Shown here: piece after piece, positions 6,355 to 15,176 of the stretch
Layout of the letters: each line of letters starts with the position of its first letter
How positions within the stretch are numbered: position 1 is the stretch's first letter
Source of the DNA: CAWAQA01 sp963784065
GTDB lineage: Bacteria > Acidobacteriota > Vicinamibacteria > Vicinamibacterales > UBA2999
Length of the DNA: 64,000 nucleotides
NCBI GenBank assembly: GCA_963784065.1
Contig: CAWAQA010000006.1
Span: 558,001 to 622,000, forward strand
Direction of reading: 5' to 3'
Made by a program: the position numbers and the translations under genes
The notes under the pieces: model-generated
Database searches by the model: none
Told to the model about the DNA's origin: nothing
Seen by the model: only the letters and a program-made list of their open reading frames with translations

Positions 6355-8408
6355 AGGTGCTCGTCTCCTGGCTGCGCGAGCTCGTCGATGTTCCCGGCAC
6401 CCCCGAGGAGATAGCCAGGACGATGTCCGTCCGCGGGTTCGCCGTGGAAGGCATCGAGACGCTCGCCGGCGGCGATGCCGTTCTCGATTTCGAGATTACC
6501 GCCAACCGGCCCGATGCCATGTCGATGATCGGGATGGCGCGGGAAGTGGCGACGGCATATGGCGTTCCCATGAAGCAGGCAGCCGGCAGCGGGCAGCCGG
6601 CAGATCCGCCGAACGCTGGTAGCGCACAGCCGGCGGACCTTGACGTCATCATCGAGAACGCCGATCTCTGGCCGCGCTACGTCGGCGCCGTGGCCGACGT
6701 CAAGGTCGGGCCGTCTCCCGCCTGGATGCAGGCGCGGCTCGAAGCGGCCGGCATCCGTCCGATCAGCAACATCGTCGACATCACCAACTACGTGCTGCTC
6801 GAGCTCGGGCAGCCGATGCACGCGTTCGATTACGCGAAGATCGCCGGCGCCGAGATCCGCGTGCGCACGGCGCGCCGCGGCGAGAAGCTGAAGACGCTCG
6901 ACGGGCAGACGCGCGCGCTGACGCCGGAGATGCTGGTCATCGCCGACGCGGAACGGGCGACGGCGGTCGCCGGCGTGATGGGCGGCGCCGACTCCGAGGT
7001 GACGGGCACGACGAAGACGATCATCTTCGAGAGCGCGTACTTCAACCCGCTCTCCGTGCGGCGGACGAGCAAGAAGCTTGGCCTGAAGACGGAAGCGAGC
7101 ATGCGCTTCGAGCGCGGATCCGATCCGCAGCTCCCGGCCGTCGCGATGGCGCGGGCGCTGGCGCTGCTCGAAGAGATTGGCGCCGGGACGCGGCGCAGCG
7201 CCGCCATCGACCAGGTCCGGGTGCCCTTCGGGATCGAACCGGCGTCGCTGCGGCTGCGCCGCGCGCGGATTGCCGGGCTGCTCGGCGCGACGATTCCCGA
7301 CGCCGACGTCGAGCGCATCCTGTCGAGCCTCGGCTTCTCGCTCGTCCACGTCGAGGACGGCTGGCGCGTGTCGGTGCCGACGCGGCGCGTGGACGTCCAG
7401 CGCGAGGTCGACCTGATCGAGGAGATCGCGCGTCACCATGGCCTCGACCAGCTGCCGGTGACGTTTCCCGCGCTGCCTGCGGCGCCGCCACCGTCCGACC
7501 CGCGCATCGCACGCGCGCGGCACCTGCGGAGCATCCTCACGGCGGCCGGTTTCTACGAGGCCGTCACGTTCGGCTTCGTCTCAGAGGCCGCCGCGGCGCC
7601 GTTCGCGGCCGCGGGTGATCTCGTACCGATTGCCAACCCGCTCTCCGAGAACTTCGCCGTGCTGCGTCCCTCGGCGCTGCCCGGCCTCGTCGATGCCGTC
7701 GCCCACAACCGCCGGCGCGAACAGCGTGACATCCGCCTGTTCGAAATTGGCAACCGCTTCTCGCGCACCGCCGGAGAGCGGCGTGCGGTGGCGTGCGCGT
7801 GGACGGGCAGCGGCGGCATCGAGCACTGGAGCGGCGGCGCCCGCGAGGTCGATTTCTTCGACATGAAGGGCGTCGTCAGCCGCGTGTGCGAGGCCGTCGG
7901 GATCGAGGCGCGGACCGAGGCGCATCGTGAATCCTGGCTCGCCCCCGGACGCGCCGCGGCCGTCGTGAGCAACGGCGCTCGAATTGGCATACTGGGCCAG
8001 CTGGCGCCGGCTGTCGCGGAGCGTCACGGCGTTCCCGCATCCGAACCGGTGTACGTCGCGGAGATCGATCTCGACGCCGCGGAGGGCGCGAGCCATGGCC
8101 GTGCACTGAGAATCGAACCGCTCCCCCGCTTCCCCTCGGTGACACGCGACATCTCGATCCTCGTGGACGACACGCTCGCGTCCGCCGACGTGCGCGCCAC
8201 GATTCAGGAGGCCGCCCCGCCGACGCTCGTGCGCGTCCGCGAGTTCGACCGCTATCAGGGCAAGGGCGTGCCAGACGGCAGAGTCAGCCTGTCGCTGCGC
8301 CTCACGTTCCGGTCATCTGACAGAACCTTGACCGACACGGAAGTGCAGTCGGCGATGGACGCCGTCCTTTCCGCGCTGAAACAGCGCCACTCCGCGATTC
8401 AGCGATAG
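6351..8408 (+). CDS. pheT: phenylalanyl-tRNA synthetase beta subunit, short form
   Basis: Tetramer partner of PheS, with editing and tRNA-binding roles. The GTG start overlaps the pheS stop. The 685 residues are about 100 short of typical bacterial PheT: the EMAP-like tRNA-binding domain normally near residues 40-150 is missing, and the protein passes from the first segment (EITANRPDAMSMIGMAREV) almost directly to the B3/B4 editing region. The B5 region, the catalytic-like core and the C-terminal FDX-ACB domain (LPRFPSVTRDISILV onward) are present. At the deletion point, residues about 75-95 are encoded by a GGCAGCCGGCAG-type repeat (6573-6635). I infer domain loss with repeat-derived filler. 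Family assignment is certain. Confidence 0.93.
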   Translation: MKVLVSWLRELVDVPGTPEEIARTMSVRGFAVEGIETLAGGDAVLDFEITANRPDAMSMIGMAREVATAYGVPMKQAAGSGQPADPPNAGSAQPADLDVIIENADLWPRYVGAVADVKVGPSPAWMQARLEAAGIRPISNIVDITNYVLLELGQPMHAFDYAKIAGAEIRVRTARRGEKLKTLDGQTRALTPEMLVIADAERATAVAGVMGGADSEVTGTTKTIIFESAYFNPLSVRRTSKKLGLKTEASMRFERGSDPQLPAVAMARALALLEEIGAGTRRSAAIDQVRVPFGIEPASLRLRRARIAGLLGATIPDADVERILSSLGFSLVHVEDGWRVSVPTRRVDVQREVDLIEEIARHHGLDQLPVTFPALPAAPPPSDPRIARARHLRSILTAAGFYEAVTFGFVSEAAAAPFAAAGDLVPIANPLSENFAVLRPSALPGLVDAVAHNRRREQRDIRLFEIGNRFSRTAGERRAVACAWTGSGGIEHWSGGAREVDFFDMKGVVSRVCEAVGIEARTEAHRESWLAPGRAAAVVSNGARIGILGQLAPAVAERHGVPASEPVYVAEIDLDAAEGASHGRALRIEPLPRFPSVTRDISILVDDTLASADVRATIQEAAPPTLVRVREFDRYQGKGVPDGRVSLSLRLTFRSSDRTLTDTEVQSAMDAVLSALKQRHSAIQR
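6576..6635. repeat. GGCAGCCGGCAG-type repeat inside pheT
   Basis: GCAGCCGGCAGCGGGCAGCC and a further CACAGCCGGC about 30 bases on are read in frame as Ala/Gly/Gln/Pro-rich residues. The same wording occurs in the spacer at 11975-12050. Confidence 0.6.
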
Positions 8409-8430
8409 CTTCGAAACTCGAAGTCAGATC

Positions 8431-8556
8431 TTCCGGCTGAAGCCGGAAGCCACGCATGCCCGTTCTCTTCCGGCTCGGGACTCTCCATCTTCCGGCTCAA
8501 GCCGAAGCCGCGCAACCAGCTCTCGGGACCTCCGTGGCTTCCGGCTTTAGCCGGAA
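8431..8556. repeat. BIME-like pair of TTCCGGCT hairpins between pheT and zapB-like gene
   Basis: TTCCGGCT-GA-AGCCGGAA followed by GCCAC at 8431-8453 on the + strand. The mirror copy GTGGC-TTCCGGCT-TT-AGCCGGAA lies at 8534-8556. A decayed third copy (TTCCGGCTCAAGCC) starts at 8490. Two hairpins in opposite orientation with conserved GCCAC tails at the outer-hairpin junctions are the layout of REP/BIME elements. Confidence 0.8.
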
Positions 8557-8588
8557 GAGAACGTGTTAACATTCGCTCCGCACGTCCC

Positions 8589-8885
8589 ATGATGAGCGAG
8601 GTCGTACGGATGGTAAAGCAAGCAGTGACGCGCACGGTGGACCTGGAGCCGATCGATCGGCTCGAGGAAAAGATCAAGCTGCTCGTCGGCATGGTGGCGA
8701 CGCTGCGCGCGGAGCAGTCGAAGGCCGCCGACGAGAATGCGCGGCTGCTTCAGGAGATCGACGTGCTGCGCGCGCGCCTGGCCGACGCCGAAGGCACCAG
8801 CGTCGAGCTCTCCGCGCTCCGTGACGAGCGCGACGAGATCCGCTCGCGCGTCGCAGAGATGCTCCAGCAGCTCGAGGCGCTGTAG
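8589..8885 (+). CDS. ZapB-like coiled-coil cell division protein
   Basis: A 98-residue protein that is nearly all heptad repeats from about residue 20 (LEEKIKLLVGMVATLRAEQ onward), typical of ZapB, which bridges the Z ring and ZapA. It lies immediately before zapA, the arrangement that supports the name; sequence alone would only justify a coiled-coil protein. ATG at 8589, with a second ATG at 8592. A BIME-like repeat occupies the upstream spacer. Confidence 0.7.
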   Translation: MMSEVVRMVKQAVTRTVDLEPIDRLEEKIKLLVGMVATLRAEQSKAADENARLLQEIDVLRARLADAEGTSVELSALRDERDEIRSRVAEMLQQLEAL

Positions 8886-9005
8886 ACCCAAGGATGTTCA
8901 ATCGTCACTCGTCACTGTGCCGATCTTCCAGCGATGCGAACGGATCGGCCGCCCGATCGCCGCTGGTTCGATTGCGAGTCGCCGATTGCAGATTGAAGAT
9001 TGCAG

Positions 9006-9311
9006 ATGACGCAGGTCGTCACCGTCGAAATCGCGGGTCAGCAATATCCCATCCGCAGCACGCTCGACGCGAAGTACGTGGCCGAGCTCGCCGCGTACGT
9101 CGATCAGAAGATGCGATCGGCCGCGGAGGCCGCGCCGGCAAGCGACCTGCTCGGCCTGGCGGTCCTCGTCGCACTCAATATTGCCGACGAGTATTTCCGC
9201 GCCCGCGACCAACAGAGCGGCGAACTCAACGCCCGGGCGCTGCGGCTGGAGCAGCTCGTCGATGACGTTCTCGCGCAAGTAGCTGCGCCGAAAGCGGTTA
9301 ACGCTCCTTGA
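9006..9311 (+). CDS. zapA: cell division protein ZapA
   Basis: ZapA binds FtsZ and stabilises the Z ring. The 101 residues show the family features: an N-terminal beta region ending in IAGQQYPIRS, then YVAELAAYVDQKMRSAA, then LAVLVALNIADEYF and a C-terminal coiled coil. The ATG at 9006 is used. No clear ribosome binding site is visible; the sequence just upstream is a small GATTGCAGATTGAAGATTGC repeat. The stop codon overlaps the -35 box of the following 6S RNA gene. Confidence 0.9.
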   Translation: MTQVVTVEIAGQQYPIRSTLDAKYVAELAAYVDQKMRSAAEAAPASDLLGLAVLVALNIADEYFRARDQQSGELNARALRLEQLVDDVLAQVAAPKAVNAP

Positions 9312-9336
9312 CCGACCTCGGTCCAGCGGCTAAGAT
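9308..9336 (+). promoter_or_regulatory. promoter of the 6S RNA gene
   Basis: TTGACC (9308-9313), a 17-base spacer, and TAAGAT (9331-9336). Transcription would start near 9343, which matches the 5' end of the predicted 6S fold. The -35 box overlaps the zapA stop codon. Confidence 0.7.
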
Positions 9337-9342
9337 CCTTCA

Positions 9343-9527
9343 AGCTCCTGCTTTGCTCGTGATGGTCTTCGGAGGATCGTCTGAGCCGATGTAATACCCA
9401 AGTGAGCTGCGAGGTCGCGTGTTGTGCATGCCTCTGTTCCGAGGAAGCCTGAAGCGCGGTCGATAACAGCGGCTCCACCTGCTAACGCAGGTTCAAACGA
9501 CCTCCCCACACGGCAAAGCGGGGCACT
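9343..9527 (+). ncRNA. ssrS: 6S RNA
   Basis: 6S RNA mimics an open promoter and sequesters the sigma-70 holoenzyme in stationary phase. Several stretches resemble the E. coli RNA in the same order: CTGAGCCGATG, ATACC, GCATGCCTC, CGAGGAAGCCTGAAGCGCG, GGCTCCACCTGC and AGGTTCAAACGACC. GCTTTGC (9350-9356) pairs with GCAAAGC (9513-9519) to close the long rod. The predicted length, about 185 bases, is typical. The place directly after zapA is the conserved one. The thiL reading frame begins just after. Confidence 0.9.
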
Positions 9528-10575
9528 TTGCACTCCACGACGGTTTCGTCCCTAGGTGAGCGTGCGCTCGTCGAGCGCATCACCTCGCGACTTTCCCTGC
9601 CTCCCTGGGTCGTGGTCGGTCCCGGCGACGACGCCGCCGTGATCGAGCCCGAGCGCGGCGCGCTCGAGGTGCTCACGACCGACGCCCAGGTCGAAGGCGT
9701 GCATTTCGACCTCCGCTTTGTGCCACCCGATGCCATCGGGCACCGGGCACTCGCCGTCAACCTCAGCGATCTCGCCGCGATGGGCGCCTCGCCTCGCGTC
9801 GCGTTGTTGTCGCTCATGCTGCCCGACGCGCTCGAGGTCGCCACCATCGACGGACTGCTCGACGGCCTGCTCGGCCTCGCCGCCCGGCAGCGGATCGCGC
9901 TCGTCGGAGGAAACATCACGCGCTCGCCTGGGCCGTTGATCGTGGACGTGACGGTCACCGGCAGCGTGAGGCCGCGACGCGTGCTCACACGGGCCGGCGC
10001 GTCTCCAGGTGATGAGCTGTACGTGACCGGGCACGATTGGTGATGCCGTTGTCGGCTTGAAATCGCTGCAGGCGCGTGCCGAAGGCGCGCCACCGCCCGC
10101 GTACGGGAGCGTACAAACCTCCGTCGAGGCAGACGACGAGGTCCAGGCGTGTGAGCAGCGCTACCTCCGACCTGAGCCGCGCATGCGCGTCGGCGTACTG
10201 CTCGGCCGTAATCGTGCAGCGTCCTCGTGCATGGACCTCAGCGATGGGTTGGCAGACGGTGTGCGTCAAATTTCTGAGGCATCCGGCGTCGGCATGGTGG
10301 TCGATGGCGGCGCCGTGCCGATAAGTGAAGCAGCGCGCCGCTGGCACGCCTCCCGGGGGCAGGACGCAGTGAGCGCGTCGGTCGCCGGTGGCGACGACTA
10401 CGAGCTGCTGTTTACGGTCCGGCCGTCGCATCGCGGCCGGCTGCGCGCCGTGCAGAAGGAATCAGGGATTGTGCCGATTACACGGATTGGCATGGTCACG
10501 AAGGAGCGCCGGCTGATCGTCCGCGCGCCGGACGGCGACCGCGAGCTTCCGCCAGGCTTCGAACACTTCAGGTAG
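9528..10575 (+). CDS. thiL: thiamine-monophosphate kinase (one frameshift)
   Basis: ThiL phosphorylates TMP to the cofactor TPP. Visible motifs in order: GPGDDAAVI, EGVHFD, NLSDLAAMGA, GGNITRSPG, then after the frameshift SDGLADG and GGDDYELLF near the C-terminus. The frame breaks at the GGG of 10026-10028: reading VTGTIGDAVVGL needs one G fewer. Both halves are full and collinear (9528-10043 and about 10029-10575), so a homopolymer error is likelier than a pseudogene. The start is a TTG at 9528; no better start fits the conserved N-terminus. Confidence 0.9.
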
Positions 10576-10577
10576 GA

Positions 10578-11239
10578 ATGCAACGACTGTTATCCGGATC
10601 GATCGGCCTCAAGGTCCTGGCCACATTGGTGGCCATCAGCGCGTTCGTGTTGCTTTACGAAGCCACGACGTTCGATTCGCGCGAGGCCGCGGGTAATGCG
10701 GTGGCTGGCGATCCGACAGCGCCTGTGACCGGCGCGCGGCTGCAGTTCCAGGCGACGGCCTACTGCAAAGGGAAAACGACCGCGTCTGGCGTGAGTGTTC
10801 GTTCGGGCGTTGCCGCGTCCGATCCGAAGCTGCTGCCGGTCGGCACCGTCCTGAACGTGACGACCGACACGACGAAGTACAACGGCATCTACACCGTGAT
10901 GGACACCGGGCCGAAGGTGCAGGGACGCATCCTCGATCTCTACATGTGGAGCTGTCACGAGGCGCTGGCGTTCGGGCGCAAAGCAAGTGCAGGTGACCGT
11001 GCTCCGACTCGGGTGGAACCCGAGCGCCAGCTCTCCAGGCCTGATCGATCGTCTGTTTCGCCGCCGCGAGGCGGCGAGGCGTGTGGCGCCGGTCGAACCA
11101 GCGTCGCTGATCGAAGGTCATGTTCCCCGAACTGCTGCGCCGCCCGCCGACGCGGGAGCAGCCCGATGTGAAGCCCGATGCGTCCACGGTTCTCCCCGAC
11201 GGAGAGGACGCATCGGTTTCAACCGCCGAGACGACCTGA
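10578..11239 (+). CDS. membrane-anchored 3D-domain protein (two frameshifts)
   Basis: An N-terminal membrane segment (about residues 9-27) is followed by a 3D domain, the double-psi barrel shared with MltA and resuscitation factors, with three expected Asp regions: ATAYC, SGVAASDPKLLPVGT and VMDTG/RILDLYM. It probably acts on peptidoglycan outside the membrane. Frame breaks are inferred at the AAA near 10981 (so that FGRK runs into QVQVTVLRLGW) and at the CCCC of 11125-11128. With both corrected the protein ends at the TGA of 11237-11239. The tail is Arg/Pro-rich and of unknown role. Confidence 0.75.
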
Positions 11240-11289
11240 CGCTCGGCTCCGACAGCCTCGGAGCCCGGAGCCCGTAAGACGTCGTCGCG

Positions 11290-11949
11290 CTAGCGTCGAA
11301 CGTTCACGTTCGAGTCGAGACGCATCCGGACGACGGAGCCGGCTGGAAGCGTGACGTCTTTGCCGTCGGTGGCCGCGATGGCGCCGCCGGCGCCGATGAC
11401 CGCGCCGAGGACTGCGCCCTTCACCCCGCCAAGCAAGCCGCCGATCACGCCGCCGACGCCCGCGCCGGCGCCAGCCGTGCCGACCTCCTCACGAATGCCG
11501 CCGCTCTGGAAGACCTGTGTGGCCATACCGCGAATCGGATAGTCGCGTCCGTTCACCGTCATGCGGTCGAACGACAGCGTCAGCGAGCCGGTGCGATCCG
11601 CGAGGCGTCCCGCTGGATGGACCTCCGAGACGACACCGTGCACGACGGCGCCCGCGGGCACGAGGACGCGCCCGTTCTGCATCAGGTCAACTGCGGTCGT
11701 CGCATCGAACCGCTGCTCGACCTTTGCCGTCTCCGAGCTCAGTGACTGTTGCAGACGGACGTCCATTTCCTGTCCCGCCGGGATCACACCGCGATCGCTC
11801 GAGTTGACTTCCGCGGGACCACTGGGCTCAATCGCCTGCGGCCGGCCGGTCGGGGTGGTCTGAACCGTTCCGCTCGTATTGGCTGTCGCGCCACACGCAA
11901 TCGTGCCGATGGTGCCGAGAAGCACCATGCTGCGAATCAATGTCGACAT
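11290..11949 (-). CDS. glycine-zipper lipoprotein
   Basis: A 219-residue protein with a lipoprotein signal (MSTLIRSMVLLGTIGTIAC), lipidated Cys at about residue 19. The C-terminal part has a Gly-rich stretch of GxxxG type (GVGGVIGGLLGGVKGAVLG) that can pack in a membrane, followed by LPAGSVVRMRLD. The middle is a beta-rich domain of unknown function with a repeated VPAG/IPAGQ motif. The ATG at 11949 is backed by GGAGGAG 8 bases upstream. No specific function can be assigned. Confidence 0.75.
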   Translation of the reverse strand: MSTLIRSMVLLGTIGTIACGATANTSGTVQTTPTGRPQAIEPSGPAEVNSSDRGVIPAGQEMDVRLQQSLSSETAKVEQRFDATTAVDLMQNGRVLVPAGAVVHGVVSEVHPAGRLADRTGSLTLSFDRMTVNGRDYPIRGMATQVFQSGGIREEVGTAGAGAGVGGVIGGLLGGVKGAVLGAVIGAGGAIAATDGKDVTLPAGSVVRMRLDSNVNVRR

Positions 11950-11974
11950 TGGGTTTCTCTCCTCCTCCAGAGTT

Positions 11975-12207
11975 GGCAGTGGGCAGCCGGCAGTGGGCAA
12001 GAGAGCCTGCCCTTCTCATTTCTGCCGGCTGCCGGCTGTCGGCTGTCGCCTGAAGGAAGCAAAAGCAACGCGGGTGCCCAGGAAGGCCTAGGGCTCAGGA
12101 ATCGGGCTCAGGAATCAGGGCTCAGTGAGAGCGTCACGACGAACCATCAGGCACCCCTGGAGCCCGAAGCCCGGAGCCCTCGCGCTGGGCCCTGGGCCCT
12201 GGGCCCT
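11975..12207. repeat. composite repeat block: GGCAGCCGGCAG element plus CTCAGG/GGGCCCTG element
   Basis: 11975-12050 carries GGCAGTGGGCAGCCGGCAGT and its near-complement CTGCCGGCTGCCGGCTG. 12091-12207 carries GGGCTCAGGAATC copies and ends with three GGGCCCTG units. The block fills the spacer between the lipoprotein and phosphoribosyltransferase genes. Confidence 0.7.
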
Positions 12208-12877
12208 ACTTCGCGGCCGAGGCATGCTCGTGGATCAGCTCCATGACCTCTTCATCAGTCGTCTGATCGAAATCGACGTACCACTCACCCACCGCGGAAA
12301 ACCGCTCAGGCATGCGGGCGCAGATGATCTCGTCGGCAATCGCCGCCATCTCACGGCAGGTATCAGGCGCGCCTACCGGCACCGCGATGATTGAGTGCGC
12401 GGGGTTTCTCTGTCGCACCGCCTCCGCCGCGGCGCGCATCGTCGATCCGGTTGCAAGACCGTCATCGACGAGAATCACGTCGCGGCCTTCGAGCTGCGTT
12501 GGCGCACGTCCCTCGAGGTAGGCGGCTTGCCGCCGTTCGAGCTCGCGCTGCTCCTCGCGGGCGACGGCGTCGATTTGTTCCAGGCTGATGCCCAGCCACC
12601 GGACGACTTCGTCGTTGATCACGCGGATGCCGCCCGAGGCGATCGCGCCCATCGCCAATTCCCGGTGGCCCGGTGTCCCGAGCTTGCGGACGAGAAAGAT
12701 GTCCAACGGTGCGCCGAGGGCTTCCGCGACTTCGAATGCGACCGGCACGCCGCCCCTCGGCAGAGCAAGCACGACCACGTCGGGGCGGCCGGCGTAATGC
12801 TTCAGCGCAGTCGCAAGGACGCGGCCGGCTTCCCGGCGGTCGCGAAACAGCGATTCATCATGGCCGGCGATCCCCAT
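12206..12877 (-). CDS. phosphoribosyltransferase family protein
   Basis: A 223-residue protein with the type I PRTase fold. The PRPP-binding motif VILVDDGLATGS sits at about residues 125-136, and LALPRGGVPVAFEVA lies in the N-terminal half, as in the orphan PRTases often annotated as predicted phosphoribosyltransferases. The substrate is unknown. The frame stays open upstream to 13084 but that extension only translates the BIME-like repeat, so the ATG at 12877 (MGIAGHDESLF) is chosen. Confidence 0.85.
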   Translation of the reverse strand: MGIAGHDESLFRDRREAGRVLATALKHYAGRPDVVVLALPRGGVPVAFEVAEALGAPLDIFLVRKLGTPGHRELAMGAIASGGIRVINDEVVRWLGISLEQIDAVAREEQRELERRQAAYLEGRAPTQLEGRDVILVDDGLATGSTMRAAAEAVRQRNPAHSIIAVPVGAPDTCREMAAIADEIICARMPERFSAVGEWYVDFDQTTDEEVMELIHEHASAAK

Positions 12878-12941
12878 CTCAAGCCTCGTTCGGTCCGGCG
12901 CCGTCGGGCATCGTGCTCGAGGCGCGTCGAGCTTAGCGGCA

Positions 12942-13157
12942 CCTTCCGGCTGGAAGCCGGAAGCCACGGCGATAGGTATTCGTGGCTTCCGCCTTGAGGC
13001 GGAAGTGCAAACTGCACCTTCCGGCTGAAGCCGGAAGCCACGGCGATAGGTATTTGTGGCTTCCGCCTTCAGGCGGAAGTGCAAACTGCGCCTTCCGGCT
13101 GAAGCCGGAAGCCACGGCGATAGGTATTCGTGGCTTCCGCCTTCAGGGGAAGTGCAA
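12942..13157. repeat. three tandem copies of a ~74-bp BIME-like unit
   Basis: Copies start at 12942, 13017 and 13091 (periods 75 and 74). Each unit has the hairpin TTCCGGCT-GA-AGCCGGAA with tail GCCAC, the linker GGCGATAGGTATT, then GTGGC with the hairpin TTCCGCCT-TC-AGGCGGAA, and the end GTGCAAACTG. The two hairpins face each other with their GCCAC tails inward. The 306-base gap between the phosphoribosyltransferase and ABC genes (12878-13183) holds little else. Confidence 0.9.
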
Positions 13158-13183
13158 GGGGGATGCCCGTTGCCGGGAACGGC

Positions 13184-15068
13184 TCAGGCCGCCTGGTCCT
13201 TGAACTGCAGCTGGTAGAGGCGATGGTAGAGGCCGCGTTTCGCCAGCAATTCCTGGTGCGTGCCGGATTCCCGCAGCTCGCCCTTGTGGAGGACGAGGAT
13301 GCGATCCATGTCCTGAATCGTCGAGAGCCTGTGTGCAATCGCGATCGTCGTGCGGCCGCGCATCACGACCTTCAGGGCGTCCCGGATCAACAGTTCCGTA
13401 TCCGTGTCCACGCTCGATGTGGCTTCGTCGAGGATGAGGACGCGCGGATCGAAGGCCAGCGCGCGCGCGAACGACAGCAGTTGCTTCTGCCCGACCGAGA
13501 GCGTCGCGCCGCGCTCGGCGACCGCCGTCTCCAGACCGCGCGGCAGCGCGTCGACGAACCGCGCGGCATGGACCGCGTCAACCGCGTGCCGGACCATCTG
13601 GTCGGAGATGTCGTGCCGCCCCAGCCGTACGTTGCCGGCGATCGTACCGGTGAAGAGGTGGACGTCCTGCAGGACGAGGCCGAACATGGCGCGCAGGGTC
13701 GGCCAGATCCATGTCGCGGATGTCCACGCCGTCGATCGTGATGCGCCCCTGCTGTACATCGTAGAACCGCAGCAGCAGGTTGACGATGGTCGTCTTGCCC
13801 GAGCCCGTGGCGCCCACCAGCGCCACGCGCTGCCCCGCCCGGACGTCGAACGACACGTCGCGCAGGACGGGCTCGCCTTCCACGTAGGCGAACGTGACGT
13901 GTTCGAACCGGATCAGAACCGGCGGGTCCGAAAGGACCCGCCCTGCGTCCGGCCGTTCGCGCAGGCCGGGTCCTGTGGACCCGGCGCTGGGCGGTGATTG
14001 TATTTCTCCCCGCGTATCGCGGCCTTCGCGTAGGCCGGGTCCTGTGGACCCGGCGCTGGCTGGCGATTGTATTTCCACCGGCGTATCGAGCAGCGCGAAG
14101 ATGCGCTCGGACGACGCCATCGCGCCCTGGAGCACGTTGAACTTTTCCGACATGTCGCTGATCGGCCGGAAGAACCGCTGCGAGTACTGGAGGAAGGCGA
14201 CGAGCGTGCCAAGGGTGAGCGCGTTCTGGATAACCCAGCCGCCGCCGATCCACAGGATCAACGCCGCCGCCAGGGCGCTCACCAGCTCGATCGCGGGGTA
14301 AAACAGCGCGTAGTAGAAGATCGAGTCGACGTTTGCGTCGCGGTGCCTGCGATCGATCTCGTCGAACGCCGCGAAGTCGCGCGCTTCGCGCCGGAACAGC
14401 TGCACCGTGGAGGTGCCGGTGATCCGCTCCTGCAGGAACGCGTTGATGCGCGCGATCCAGGTGCGGACGTTCCGGTACGAGTCGCGCACGTTCCGCCTGA
14501 ACCACTGCGTGATGAGGACGATGAGCGGCAGCACCGAGAAGGCGACCAGGGCCAGGCGCCAGTCCATCCAGATCAGCACCGCCATGATGCCGAGCAGCGT
14601 GAACACGTCGCCAAAGACGGAGACGACGCCGGCGGTGAAGAGCTCGTTCAGTACGTCGACGTCGGTCGTCACGCGCGTCATGAGCCGGCCGACCGGATTG
14701 CGGTCGTAGAACCGCAGGTCGAGGCGCTGCAGGTGCCGGTACACCTGCATGCGCATGTCGAACATGATCCGCTGGCCGGTCATCTGCAGCGTCCACGTCT
14801 GCGTGTACTCGAGCGCGAAGGAGGCGACCAGGGTGACGAGATAGAGCAGCGCGATGACGCCCAGCCCGGACAGGTTGCCCGCCGGAATGTAGTCGTCGAT
14901 GACGAACTTCGTCAGGTAGGGTGGCGCCAGCTGCAGGGCGGAGTTGGCGACGATCGCCGCGAGCGCGATCGCCACCTGCGCCTTGTAGGGCCGCAGGTAG
15001 GTGAGCAGCCGCCGCATCAACCGCGCGTCATACGCCTTGCCGAGAACTTCTTCTTCGTGAATCGACAT
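13184..15068 (-). CDS. ABC exporter half-transporter, second subunit (one frameshift)
   Basis: Type IV ABC exporter half: six membrane segments (about residues 25-320) and an ATPase domain with Walker A GATGSGKTT and Walker B VLILDEATS with the catalytic Glu. The signature is LSVGQ instead of LSGGQ. The frame breaks near 13699-13702, where DMDLATLRAMFGL continues in another frame. The linker before the ATPase domain contains an in-frame duplication made from a repeat element (13918-14080). It pairs with the gene at 15177-16929, whose Walker B is degenerate, so the two likely form a heterodimer. Confidence 0.88.
13921..14080. repeat. in-frame 69-bp tandem repeat within the ABC exporter gene
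   Basis: GGCCGGGTCCTGTGGACCCG starts at 13964 and again at 14033, a 69-base period (23 codons). Both are followed by GCGCTGG and GATTGTATTT. A separate perfect hairpin, GGCGGGTCC-GAAA-GGACCCGCC, lies at 13921-13942. All of it is translated, as a Ser/Gly/Pro-rich linker, without breaking the frame. Confidence 0.8.
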
Positions 15069-15080
15069 GGTGAACTTGAA

Positions 15081-15172
15081 GGCCTCGGGTCTCAGGGATC
15101 AGGGCTCAGCGGGAGGGCTCACGAATCAGGCTGGGACCGCCTGATGCCTGGGCCCTGAGCCCTGAGGCCTGC
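15081..15172. repeat. CTCAGGG/CCCTGAG element between the two ABC genes
   Basis: TCTCAGGGATCAGGGCTCAG on the left, TGGGCCCTGAGCCCTGAGG on the right: an imperfect inverted repeat of about 90 bases. It is the same family as 12091-12207 and 23571-23663. Confidence 0.7.
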
Positions 15173-15176
15173 TGTG

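Noticed and set aside
9528..10575. thiL as a true pseudogene
   Set aside because: Single-base break at a GGG run, all motifs preserved on both sides, same pattern as dozens of other genes in the window.
12878..13084. N-terminal extension of the phosphoribosyltransferase
   Set aside because: It only translates the BIME-like repeat (FRLKAEAT-type residues).
12942..13157. CRISPR array
   Set aside because: Three units of about 74 bases have no variable spacers and each unit is two hairpins; no cas genes nearby.
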